A stretch of 7,214 bases of DNA, from contig JAUVQD010000064.1 of the NCBI GenBank assembly GCA_030598355.1, positions 1 to 7,214 on the forward strand, in the 5' to 3' direction. Origin of the DNA: Actinomycetes bacterium. Lineage in GTDB: Bacteria > Actinomycetota > Aquicultoria > CAJVYJ01 > JAUVQD01. A program made the position numbers and the translations under genes. Below are positions 1-6,690 of this stretch, piece by piece. The notes under the pieces were generated by a model. That model was not told the DNA's origin. It did not search any database and was given only the letters and a program-made list of their open reading frames with translations. Every line of letters begins with the position of its first letter. The stretch's first letter is position 1.

Positions 1-117
1 AAAGAATTTTTGATAAGTACCGGATATCTGAAAGGTGCCCACGAAAAAGATTGCCCGATATTTAGTAAGATAGTTCAAGAAGGACCAATGTTTGTCTTTG
101 AAAAAAATATTCGATAG
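1..117 (+). CDS. C-terminal end of an unidentified protein (5' truncated by window edge)
   Basis: Frame 1 is open from the first base to a TAG at 115-117 and encodes 38 residues. The peptide ends in CPIFSKIVQEGPMFVFEKNI followed by R, and begins EFLISTGYLKGAHEKD. The composition (mixed charged and hydrophobic residues, one Cys-Pro) looks like a normal folded C-terminus. The frame is too short for ordinary ORF-length cut-offs and its start lies outside the window. It converges on the TPR gene: its stop is 7 bases from the TPR stop codon, which is the tight tail-to-tail packing expected of two real genes. I do not recognise the family and assign no function. The alternative is a chance open frame; 38 codons without a stop is only modest evidence, but the protein-like composition and well-placed stop favour coding. 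Confidence 0.6.
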   Translation, partial: KEFLISTGYLKGAHEKDCPIFSKIVQEGPMFVFEKNIR

Positions 118-124
118 AAATCTA

Positions 125-979
125 TTACTTAACTAAATCAGGTATGACCAGTTTCGGATCTAGCTTGCTGGCCTTGGCGAAACATTTTTTAGCGTCCTTA
201 GTATTTTTCAGTGCCGCGAAGGCTTCGCCCTTGATGCTCCAAGCCTTAGCGTAGTCGGGATCAATCTTAATGGCTTGATCCGCGGCTTCTATTGTTTCCT
301 CATAATTGTTGAGCTTGAAGAGCGCAACACCTTTGTTATACCAAGCCTTAGCGTAATCGGGATCAATCTTAATGGCTTGATCGGCGGCTTCAATCGCTTC
401 TTCGAAGTTGCCGAGTCTGCCAAAGGCAATCACTTTGTTATTCCAAGCTTGAGCGTAGTGTGGATTTAACTTGACTACTTCATCATAGGCGTCTATCGCG
501 TCTGAATATTTACCGAGCTTGCCAAGGGCAACCCCTTTGTTGTACCAGGTGTCCGCAAAGGTCGCGTCTACTTTAATCGCTTTATCGTAGGCGGCTATCG
601 CTTCCCAATATTCTTCTAACTCACCCAGGCAGATCCCTTTGTTGTTCCAGGCCTTAGAGTTGTCTGGATTTATCTCGATCACGTGGTCGTAAGAGTCATT
701 CGCTTGTCTGAAATCGTCGAGTTTGTAAAGGGCCACTCCCTTGTTGTACCAAGCTTCCTCAAAACCAGGATTCGCCCGGTTAGCCTCTGTGTAGGCGGTT
801 ATTGCGGCCTCATGATCGTTTAGCTTGTCAAGGGCAATACCTTTGATATTCCAAGCTTCAGCGAAGTCTTCATTTTTTTTGATAGCCTGATCGGCGGCGC
901 TGATCGCTGCCTCATAATTACCTTGCTTGGAAAGCTCAACCCCTTGGTTGTAGAGAATCTTTGCGTCATCTTTTTTCAT
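125..979 (-). CDS. Tetratricopeptide (TPR) repeat protein, eight repeats
   Basis: The 284-residue protein is almost entirely TPR. Eight 34-residue units occupy about residues 6-39, 40-73, 74-107, 108-141, 142-175, 176-209, 210-243 and 244-277, followed by a 7-residue tail. Most units follow the pattern A-x-A-W-x-N-K-G-x-A-L near the start, an A-I-x-A-Y/A-D-x-A-I helix, and a closing I-D/N-P-D/H-Y. There is no signal peptide, membrane segment or attached enzymatic domain, so it is probably a soluble scaffold that binds partner proteins; the partner cannot be read from sequence. The ATG at 977-979 is chosen because a strong ribosome site (GAGGTG, 988-993) lies 8 bases upstream and the first TPR helix begins right after it. 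It has its own likely promoter in the gap after the cyclase-like gene. Repeats 6-7 and 7-8 share nearly identical segments, a sign of internal duplication. The TPR call is very secure; the role is unknown. Confidence 0.95.
   Translation of the reverse strand: MKKDDAKILYNQGVELSKQGNYEAAISAADQAIKKNEDFAEAWNIKGIALDKLNDHEAAITAYTEANRANPGFEEAWYNKGVALYKLDDFRQANDSYDHVIEINPDNSKAWNNKGICLGELEEYWEAIAAYDKAIKVDATFADTWYNKGVALGKLGKYSDAIDAYDEVVKLNPHYAQAWNNKVIAFGRLGNFEEAIEAADQAIKIDPDYAKAWYNKGVALFKLNNYEETIEAADQAIKIDPDYAKAWSIKGEAFAALKNTKDAKKCFAKASKLDPKLVIPDLVK
239..391 (-). repeat. Near-identical 102-base-period repeat inside the TPR gene
   Basis: About 50 bases at 239-289 recur at 341-391, offset by exactly 102 bases (34 codons, one TPR unit), with about two differences (G/A in GTAGTC versus GTAATC, and C/G after TTGAT). 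Both copies encode the same peptide, AADQAIKIDPDYAKAW, spanning the ends of TPR units 6 and 7. The other units share the protein motif but are far more diverged in DNA, so this pair looks like a recent unit duplication or gene conversion. Confidence 0.85.
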
Positions 980-1008
980 CTAGAGTTCACCTCGTTACTG
1001 AAGGTTAA

Positions 1009-1037
1009 ATTATACCAGACTCCCTGTTAAACGATAA
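1009..1037 (-). promoter_or_regulatory. Likely sigma-70 extended -10 promoter of the TPR gene
   Basis: Read on the minus strand, 1009-1014 is a perfect TATAAT preceded by TGG (1015-1017), which gives the extended -10 form TGnTATAAT. With a 17-base spacer the -35 position (1032-1037) reads TTATCG, a poor match to TTGACA, as is common for extended -10 promoters. Transcription would start near 1002, leaving a leader of roughly 23 bases that contains the GAGGTG ribosome site. This suggests the TPR gene can be transcribed independently of the cyclase-like gene upstream. Confidence 0.6.
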
Positions 1038-1051
1038 TAAGTGGTTTTTGT

Positions 1052-2035
1052 CTAATCAACGGTATTTGCGTGAAACCGTTTGGATATCTTGCATATTGCG
1101 AGATTTAGATATAGCTGAAGAATATCTCTATTGCGCCCCTTTGTTATCTTAAGTTCCCAAAGCCCGTTTTTTTGCTGGTCCTTAACGAACCACTCCAGCG
1201 CCTTGTTTATGTCGGGTTCTTTTCTTGAGAATCCTAAGAGAGAAAGACTGTCTAGGGCTGAGATTAGATCAGTAAACCAAAATGGAAATGAAAATCGCAA
1301 CCAGTACTCAGGCGTGGATCTATCCGGATAATTATCTCGCTTAAAGAAATTTGAGAGCAGCAAATGACCAGCTTGCTTAGCTTCTTTTGATCTCCGATAT
1401 TTCGGGTGAGCAGCAAAAGCCCGTAAGACAACACCGGTTACCAGATGAGAGAAGGGCTGTGATTTATCGGGCTCTACTGTCTTTGAGTGAGTGCCGATTA
1501 CATCTATTCCGTGGTCTCTTGTTCTAAAAGGAATGGCCCAACCGCCATCTTCCTGGCGAATAGAAAGTAGCCAGTCGAATACTTTTTTTACGCGCGGATT
1601 ATTTTTGTAACCTGTTTTAATGAGTAGTTCTGTGATACCGGCGGAATAATTGGGACTATACTGGTTGCCATAGATGCCTCTGAGCTCGCCCTCTCCGGTT
1701 TGGAATGTAAAAAGATATTCTGACGCCTTCTGAATTGCCGGATGTTCATTATTGAAGCCAAATTGCTCAACTAGGATTCCTAGATTTCTGTATGTTTCAA
1801 TCTGATCATAGTTTTCTTGTGACCGGACGTTTTCTTTTCCGCCCGGATACAGCCAAGAGCCGTCTGGATTTTGTCTTCTTAAGATTCTTTGTGGCTCAGA
1901 TAATTGCCACAGGTCATTGACTGAAACCTCTTGCGCTAATAGGTCTCGTTCTACAAAAGAGAGAATGGCTTTATTGTTGCTTTCCAAAAGCGCGGGGATC
2001 GGGTTGTATTCAAGGGCGTTTAACCATCTGTCCAT
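1052..2035 (-). CDS. Squalene-cyclase/prenyltransferase-fold (alpha-toroid) repeat protein
   Basis: The 327-residue protein carries degenerate QW-type motifs that mark the alpha-alpha barrel of squalene cyclases and prenyltransferase beta subunits: RRQNPDGSW at 53-61, FTFQTGEGELRGIYG at 109-123, LLSIRQEDGGW at 156-166 and KDQQKNGLW at 285-293. It is about half the length of a squalene-hopene cyclase (roughly 630 residues), which matches a single barrel. The cyclase acid motif DxDD, the DDxxD prenyl-diphosphate motif and the Asp/Cys/His zinc site of protein prenyltransferases are not visible (the only Cys is at 315). Enzymatic activity is therefore doubtful and a binding role is possible. There is no signal peptide or membrane helix. 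The start ATG at 2033-2035 has AAGG (2045-2048) 9 bases upstream. It is followed 72 bases later on the same strand by the TPR gene. The fold is well supported; the substrate is unknown. Confidence 0.85.
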   Translation of the reverse strand: MDRWLNALEYNPIPALLESNNKAILSFVERDLLAQEVSVNDLWQLSEPQRILRRQNPDGSWLYPGGKENVRSQENYDQIETYRNLGILVEQFGFNNEHPAIQKASEYLFTFQTGEGELRGIYGNQYSPNYSAGITELLIKTGYKNNPRVKKVFDWLLSIRQEDGGWAIPFRTRDHGIDVIGTHSKTVEPDKSQPFSHLVTGVVLRAFAAHPKYRRSKEAKQAGHLLLSNFFKRDNYPDRSTPEYWLRFSFPFWFTDLISALDSLSLLGFSRKEPDINKALEWFVKDQQKNGLWELKITKGRNRDILQLYLNLAICKISKRFHANTVD

Positions 2036-2076
2036 TCGCTTTATCCTTTTTTGATTTTCTTCTCCATTGCTCTAGA

Positions 2077-2103
2077 CTTATATGAAAGACCAAACCAAGG
2101 CAA
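2077..2103 (-). promoter_or_regulatory. Possible promoter of the cyclase-like gene
   Basis: On the minus strand 2077-2082 reads TATAAG (5 of 6 to the -10 consensus) and 2098-2103 reads TTGCCT (4 of 6 to the -35), with a short 15-base spacer. Transcription would begin near 2070, about 35 bases before the ATG, leaving the AAGG ribosome site within the leader. The short spacer makes this only a moderate candidate. Confidence 0.35.
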
Positions 2104-2118
2104 CCCTAGAGAATACCT

Positions 2119-2349
2119 ATGAAAGCAATTGTATACATAGAATACGGTCCGCCTGAAGTCCTAAAGCTAAAAGAGGCGGGAGAAATAAAAACAGCTATAG
2201 ATAAACGCTATCCGTTGGAAGAGACTGCCGAGGCTCACTGGTATGTCGACAAAGGTCACAAGAAGGGAAATGTGGTGATATTTCCGAACTCGCATCAGGG
2301 GTACATTCTCCCGGTAGAAGATTCTAATGAGAGGAATCAACCGTTGTGA
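2119..2349 (+). pseudogene. Internally deleted medium-chain dehydrogenase / quinone oxidoreductase remnant
   Basis: This 76-codon frame joins the two ends of a medium-chain dehydrogenase/reductase (zinc-type alcohol dehydrogenase or quinone oxidoreductase, normally about 320-340 residues). Residues 1-18 ([18 protein letters not shown]) are the typical N-terminus. Residues 19-54 (EAGEIK, then [15 protein letters not shown], then [12 protein letters not shown]) are the typical C-terminal segment, which in full proteins follows EAGKIKPVIDRRYPLE-like sequence. The GroES-like domain, any zinc ligands and the GxGxxG nucleotide-binding fold are absent, so it cannot be an active oxidoreductase. Roughly 250-280 codons are missing, with the reading frame kept. 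Residues 55-76 do not resemble the family's usual tail. Its TGA overlaps the GTG start of the HAD gene (GTGA, 2346-2349), so translating the remnant could still couple ribosomes to that gene. The recognition rests on remembered family consensus, not an alignment. Confidence 0.75.
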
Positions 2350-3035
2350 GCAGACCCCAAACAGATGTGGCATTTCTGTTCGACGTTGACAATACGTTGC
2401 TCGATAATGACCAGGTCACCGCTGAGATGAAGGGCAATCTCGATCAAGAAGTCGGCGCCGACCGGGCTCAGCACTACTGGAGCATTTTCGAGGAGCTGCG
2501 CGATGAACTTGGCTATGCTGATTACCTGGGCGCTCTGCAGAGATTCCGCGATATTTATCCACATGATCCGTGTCTCCTGGAAGTCTCGCACTTTTTGCTC
2601 AACTATCCATTCGCCGACCGCCTCTATAGTGGCGCGCTTGAAGTGATAGAGCACGTTGGACAATGGGGGCCGACTGTCTTGCTAACCGATGGCGACGTAG
2701 TTTTTCAACCGCGAAAGGTCGAACGCTCTGGCCTCTTTGACGCAGTCTCTGGTCGCGTGCTCATATATGTTCACAAGGAAAAGGAGTTGGGTGATGTCGC
2801 GGAGCGCTACCCGGCAAAACACTATGTACTAATCGACGACAAGCTGCGAATACTCGCCGCCGTTAAAGAAGCTTGGGGGCCACGAGTAACTACTGTTTTT
2901 GTGCGCCAGGGTCATTACGCCCGCGATCAGGAAATTGTCGCTCGCTATCGGAAAGCCGACATCACAATTGACCGTATTGAAGATCTGCTAAATTTCAACC
3001 AAACAGAGTTGACGAGGACCGGAGACTTGGCGTGA
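2346..3035 (+). CDS. HAD-superfamily hydrolase linked to the phosphoketolase operon
   Basis: The 229-residue protein has all four haloacid-dehalogenase motifs. Motif I is [11 protein letters not shown] (nucleophile Asp13, acid/base Asp15); motif II is LLTDGD with Thr114; motif III Lys is at 144 or 146 (HKEKE); motif IV is VLIDDK with Asp164/Asp165. An Asp two residues after the nucleophile is typical of phosphatases. A helical cap lies between motifs I and II (about residues 20-95), so it is a C1-cap, phosphoglycolate-phosphatase-like soluble enzyme. The GTG start at 2346 places motif I at the usual distance from the N-terminus and has GAGGA (2331-2335) 10 bases upstream. Its end overlaps ackA by 4 bases (GTGA, 3032-3035), so the two are translationally coupled. 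The substrate is not readable; a sugar phosphate or by-product of the phosphoketolase route is an inference from context. Fold and catalytic residues are secure. Confidence 0.9.
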   Translation: MSRPQTDVAFLFDVDNTLLDNDQVTAEMKGNLDQEVGADRAQHYWSIFEELRDELGYADYLGALQRFRDIYPHDPCLLEVSHFLLNYPFADRLYSGALEVIEHVGQWGPTVLLTDGDVVFQPRKVERSGLFDAVSGRVLIYVHKEKELGDVAERYPAKHYVLIDDKLRILAAVKEAWGPRVTTVFVRQGHYARDQEIVARYRKADITIDRIEDLLNFNQTELTRTGDLA

Positions 3036-4204
3036 CCATTCTGACCCTAAACGCCGGTTCTTCGAGTCTGAAGTTTGCCGTCTTCTCTGGCACCGAAAGA
3101 CCCGTTCGTAATTTTTCCGGGACGATGGACCGGATTGGGTCGTCGGCACCCATATTCACAATGAGGGATCCAGAGTCCGATCATAACGAAAAAGTAGAGA
3201 TGCCAAAGCTCGATCATGAAGGTTGCCTTGGTTTTCTCCTTGAGTATCTCTCGGAAACTTACGGAATCGATCGCTACGGGGCTGTTGGCCATCGGGTGGT
3301 TCATGGTCTCGACCGCTACTCGCAGCCGCAGATTGTGACCGAGGAAATGCTTGAAGCGCTGCGGTTGATGACACCACTTGCGCCCGAGCATTTACCGGCT
3401 GAGATTTCTCTCATTGACGATTTGCGAAAGCAATTCCCAGACCTAGTGCAAGTGGCTTGCTTTGACACCGCGTTCCATCGCGACATGCCGCAGACGGCCA
3501 GGCTTATTCCAATTCCACGGCGCTACGAGGCAGAAGGCATTCGCCGCTACGGTTTTCATGGGTTGTCTTACGAGTATCTCATGGAGGAGCTGGGACGCCT
3601 CGGCGACCGGGCAGCGATTCAGGGACGTGTCATATTAGCGCATCTCGGCAACGGCGCGAGTCTGGCTGCTGTTCGTGACGGGAAGAGCGTCGACACGAGC
3701 ATGGGCTTCACACCGACCGCGGGATTAATGATGAGTACGCGATCGGGCGATCTGGATCCGGGAGTAATCTCATTTCTTATGCGAGACGATCAAATGACCG
3801 CGCCCCAATTCGATCACATGGTAAACCACGAGTCCGGGTTGGTTGGGGTCTCTGAAAGTAGCTCCGACATGCGCGACTTGCTCGCGCGCGAATCCTCAGA
3901 CATTAAGGCGGCTGAAGCAGTATCGCTCTTCTGTTATCAGGCGAAAAAGTGGATCGGTTCATTCACAGCAGCGCTTGGCGGTTTGGATACGCTTGTTTTT
4001 TCAGGCGGTATCGGCGAAAACTCTCCGGTCGTTCGCGAGCGGATCTGTGATGGGCTAGACTTTCTCGGGATTGAATTGGACGAAGAGCAAAACATGGCGA
4101 ACCGAGCCCTTATATCGGTAAGAAGTGCTTCTGTTCGGGTACGTGTCATTAATACGGACGAGGAAATGATGATTGCCAGGTCGGTCAGTCGAGTTCTTGA
4201 GTGA
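3032..4204 (+). CDS. ackA: Acetate kinase
   Basis: This enzyme transfers phosphate from acetyl-phosphate to ADP, giving acetate and ATP in the cytoplasm. The 390-residue length is normal for AckA (about 400). Signatures occur in order: LTLNAGSSSLKF with Asn7, GHRVVHG with Arg88, FDTAFH with Asp145, YGFHGLSY with His176, HLGNGASL with His204, MSTRSGDLDPG with Arg237, FSGGIGENS at 323-331 (ATPase-fold nucleotide loop), and NTDEEMMIAR with Glu377/Glu378. These correspond to the catalytic Arg, Asp, His and Glu residues known from the Methanosarcina enzyme, so it should be active. The GTG at 3032 is the right start because the family N-terminus begins immediately, with GGAG (3021-3024) 7 bases upstream. 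Placed directly before xfp, with no phosphotransacetylase gene in view, it most likely consumes the acetyl-phosphate made by phosphoketolase. Confidence 0.97.
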   Translation: MTILTLNAGSSSLKFAVFSGTERPVRNFSGTMDRIGSSAPIFTMRDPESDHNEKVEMPKLDHEGCLGFLLEYLSETYGIDRYGAVGHRVVHGLDRYSQPQIVTEEMLEALRLMTPLAPEHLPAEISLIDDLRKQFPDLVQVACFDTAFHRDMPQTARLIPIPRRYEAEGIRRYGFHGLSYEYLMEELGRLGDRAAIQGRVILAHLGNGASLAAVRDGKSVDTSMGFTPTAGLMMSTRSGDLDPGVISFLMRDDQMTAPQFDHMVNHESGLVGVSESSSDMRDLLARESSDIKAAEAVSLFCYQAKKWIGSFTAALGGLDTLVFSGGIGENSPVVRERICDGLDFLGIELDEEQNMANRALISVRSASVRVRVINTDEEMMIARSVSRVLE

Positions 4205-4234
4205 TCGAACGAGCACGAGAAAGGACCAGACTTA

Positions 4235-6598
4235 ATGAAAACAGAGTCTCTCGACACGGAAATGTTAGCTAAGATTGACGCATACTGGCGGGCTGCCAAC
4301 TATCTTTCGGTCGGCCAGATCTACCTGTATGACAATCCGCTGTTAAAGAGACCACTCAAGATTTCAGATATCAAACCACGCCTGCTCGGTCATTGGGGGA
4401 CCACGCCAGGGCTCAATTTTGTCTACGCTCATCTCAATCGCGTTATCAGAAAATACGATCTGGACGTCATTAATATCACCGGACCCGGCCATGGCGGTCC
4501 AGGTTTGGTGGCGAATGCCTATCTCGAAGGCACATACAGTGAAATCTATCCAAATATCTCGCAAGATGAGGCGGGGATGGCGAAACTCTTCAAGCAATTC
4601 TCCTTTCCTGGGGGTATTCCGAGCCATGTCGCGCCACAAACACCGGGGTCGATTCACGAAGGCGGCGAACTAGGGTACTCTCTTTCCCACGCTTTCGGCG
4701 CGGCTTTCGATAATCCTGATTTACTCGTTGCCTGTGTTGTGGGCGACGGTGAAGCTGAGACCGGGCCGTTGGCCACAAGTTGGCACTCGAACAAATTTCT
4801 AGATCCAGTACGTGATGGAGCTGTCTTGCCGATTCTACACTTGAACGGATACAAGATCGCCGGCCCCACAGTCCTCGCGCGGATCCCGCGTGACGAGTTA
4901 GAGTTGCTTCTGCGTGGCTACGGATATCAGCCTTATTTTGTCGAGGGGGATGACCATCGCACAATGCATCAGCTCATGGCGGCGGCTCTGGATTCAAGCG
5001 TAACCGAAATCCGTCGGATTCAGGCTGACGCTCGTGCGAATGGATTCAAAGATCGGCCGCGATGGCCGATGATTGTTCTTAAATCTCCAAAGGGCTGGAC
5101 TGGTCCCAAGGTGATTGAAGGCAAAAAGGTCGAGGGCACCTTCCGATCCCATCAAGTGCCGGTGTCAGATATGAAACGGCCTGGGCGCGTCGAGATTTTG
5201 GAAGAATGGATGAAAAGCTATCGTCCCGATGAGCTCTTCGACACAACAGGCCGACTTAATTCCGCGATCTCTGAGTTGGCGCCAGAGGGTGAAGATCGCA
5301 TGAGCGCCAATCCGCACGCAAATGGCGGACTTCTCCTGCGCGATCTGAGCATGCCGGATTTCCGCGACTACGCGATTGACGTGCCGGAACCTGGAGGGGT
5401 ACGAGGTGAGGCTACACGTGTTCAAGGAGAATTTATTCGCGACATATTAAAGAAGAATCTCAAGAATTTCCGCGTTTTCAGCCCGGACGAAATAGCCTCA
5501 AACCGCTGGGGCGCCATTTTCGAGGTAACAAACCGGTGTTCGACGGCGGAAATCTTTCCCGATGACGACCATGTTGCGCCCGACGGCCGGGTTATGGAGA
5601 TGCTAAGCGAACATCAATGCGAAGGTTGGCTGGAAGGTTATCTATTAACAGGCCGGCATGGATTTTTTTCTTGCTATGAAGCCTTTATCCACATTATCAA
5701 TTCCATGTTTAACCAACACGCCAAGTGGATCAAGGTAGCCAGCGAAATTCCGTGGCGCCGTCCGATCGCTTCACTTAACTACTTGCTTTCATCTCACGTA
5801 TGGCGACAAGACCACAACGGCTTTAGTCATCAGGATCCGGGCTTTATTGATCACGTAGTTAACAAGAATGCCGAGATTATCCGCGTCTATCTACCACCGG
5901 ACGCGAACACGCTTCTTTCTGTAACAGACCATTGTTTGCGAAGCCGTGATTACGTGAATGTGATCGTTGCTGGAAAACAGCCGTCTCCGCAATGGCTCGA
6001 TATGGACGAGGCCATCAAACATAGCACTGCCGGTATTGGAATATGGCCTTGGGCGAGCAATGATCAGGGGAGTGAGCCTGATGTAGTAATGGCCTGCGCC
6101 GGTGATGTGCCGACCATCGAAACGCTCGCCGCGGTGAAGATGCTGCGCGAGTTTTTTCCAGAACTAAAGGTGCGTGTGATTAATGTAATCGACCTAATGA
6201 AACTCCAGCCTCAAAGCGAACACCCCCACGGTCTCGGGGATAAAGAATTCGATTTGCTATTCACTACTGATAAGCCTGTTATTTTCGCATATCACGGTTA
6301 TCCGTGGCTTATTCATCGCCTGACTTATCGCCGCACCAACCATGAAAACTTACATGTGAGAGGGTTTAAGGAAGAGGGCACGACTTCTACTCCTCTAGAC
6401 ATGGCAGTAATGAACGATCTGGATCGTTTTCACCTCGTTTCCGATGTTATCGATCGCGTACCTGCTCTTGGTGAAGACGCAGCCTACGTTCAACAAACTA
6501 TTCGCGATAAACTGATCGATCACAAGCAATACATCATGGAGCACGGTGAGGATATGCCGGAAATTCGAAATTGGGAGTGGGGCACAAGAGACGACTGA
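4235..6598 (+). CDS. xfp: Phosphoketolase (xylulose-5-phosphate / fructose-6-phosphate)
   Basis: This thiamine-diphosphate enzyme cleaves xylulose-5-phosphate with phosphate to acetyl-phosphate and glyceraldehyde-3-phosphate; many members also use fructose-6-phosphate, giving erythrose-4-phosphate. The 787 residues are close to the usual 790-830, so it is complete. Landmarks are SVGQIYL (25-31), [13 protein letters not shown] (52-64, His53), GPGHGGPG (83-90, His86), [11 protein letters not shown] (124-134, His131), IHEGGELGY (140-148, Gly144), the cofactor/Mg motif GDGEAETGP (170-178) to LNGYKIA (203-209), KSPKGWTGP (283-291), FFSCYEAF (477-484, Glu482) and [13 protein letters not shown] (524-536, Asn528, His532). 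The His/Gly/Asn residues line up with those described for the Bifidobacterium enzyme at constant offsets (11, later 21). The ATG has AGAAAGGA (4218-4225) 9 bases upstream and starts 30 bases after ackA, so the two are co-transcribed. Use of fructose-6-phosphate cannot be decided by eye. Confidence 0.97.
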   Translation: MKTESLDTEMLAKIDAYWRAANYLSVGQIYLYDNPLLKRPLKISDIKPRLLGHWGTTPGLNFVYAHLNRVIRKYDLDVINITGPGHGGPGLVANAYLEGTYSEIYPNISQDEAGMAKLFKQFSFPGGIPSHVAPQTPGSIHEGGELGYSLSHAFGAAFDNPDLLVACVVGDGEAETGPLATSWHSNKFLDPVRDGAVLPILHLNGYKIAGPTVLARIPRDELELLLRGYGYQPYFVEGDDHRTMHQLMAAALDSSVTEIRRIQADARANGFKDRPRWPMIVLKSPKGWTGPKVIEGKKVEGTFRSHQVPVSDMKRPGRVEILEEWMKSYRPDELFDTTGRLNSAISELAPEGEDRMSANPHANGGLLLRDLSMPDFRDYAIDVPEPGGVRGEATRVQGEFIRDILKKNLKNFRVFSPDEIASNRWGAIFEVTNRCSTAEIFPDDDHVAPDGRVMEMLSEHQCEGWLEGYLLTGRHGFFSCYEAFIHIINSMFNQHAKWIKVASEIPWRRPIASLNYLLSSHVWRQDHNGFSHQDPGFIDHVVNKNAEIIRVYLPPDANTLLSVTDHCLRSRDYVNVIVAGKQPSPQWLDMDEAIKHSTAGIGIWPWASNDQGSEPDVVMACAGDVPTIETLAAVKMLREFFPELKVRVINVIDLMKLQPQSEHPHGLGDKEFDLLFTTDKPVIFAYHGYPWLIHRLTYRRTNHENLHVRGFKEEGTTSTPLDMAVMNDLDRFHLVSDVIDRVPALGEDAAYVQQTIRDKLIDHKQYIMEHGEDMPEIRNWEWGTRDD

Positions 6599-6690
6599 CG
6601 CCAACCAAGCCGCCTAACTATAGTGATCAATACCGTGAAGGTACACTGGGAGTCATTCCATGAGGCAGAGGGGGATTTCTGGGTTTAATC

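Noticed and set aside
114..125. Inverted repeat ATAGA-AA-TCTAT as a bidirectional terminator
   Set aside because: A 5-base AT-rich stem with a 2-base loop cannot form a stable hairpin.
1588..1770. Second minus-strand frame (60 codons) inside the cyclase-like gene
   Set aside because: It overlaps the QW-repeat coding frame and has no domain signal; a shadow frame.
2281..2346. Promoter for the HAD-ackA-xfp operon directly before the HAD start
   Set aside because: No -10/-35 pair with a 16-18 base spacer could be found; TACATT and TCTAAT lack a suitable -35. The operon promoter was not located.
2337..2663. Minus-strand 108-codon open frame opposite the HAD gene
   Set aside because: The plus-strand frame carries all HAD motifs here; the opposite frame shows no recognisable domain.
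3937..4299. Minus-strand 120-codon open frame across the ackA end and xfp start
   Set aside because: It runs antisense to two strongly supported genes, has low-complexity Ser/Thr/Arg composition and no ribosome site of note.
4590..4964. Minus-strand 124-codon open frame inside xfp
   Set aside because: It lies wholly opposite the conserved phosphoketolase core, is rich in Arg/Ser/His with no fold pattern, and is a shadow of a GC-rich gene.
6622..6647. Hairpin AGTG-TACC / GGTA-CACT between xfp and the membrane-protein gene as a terminator
   Set aside because: The arms are only 4+4 bases, interrupted by a 5-base bulge, and no T-run follows on either strand; too weak to call.
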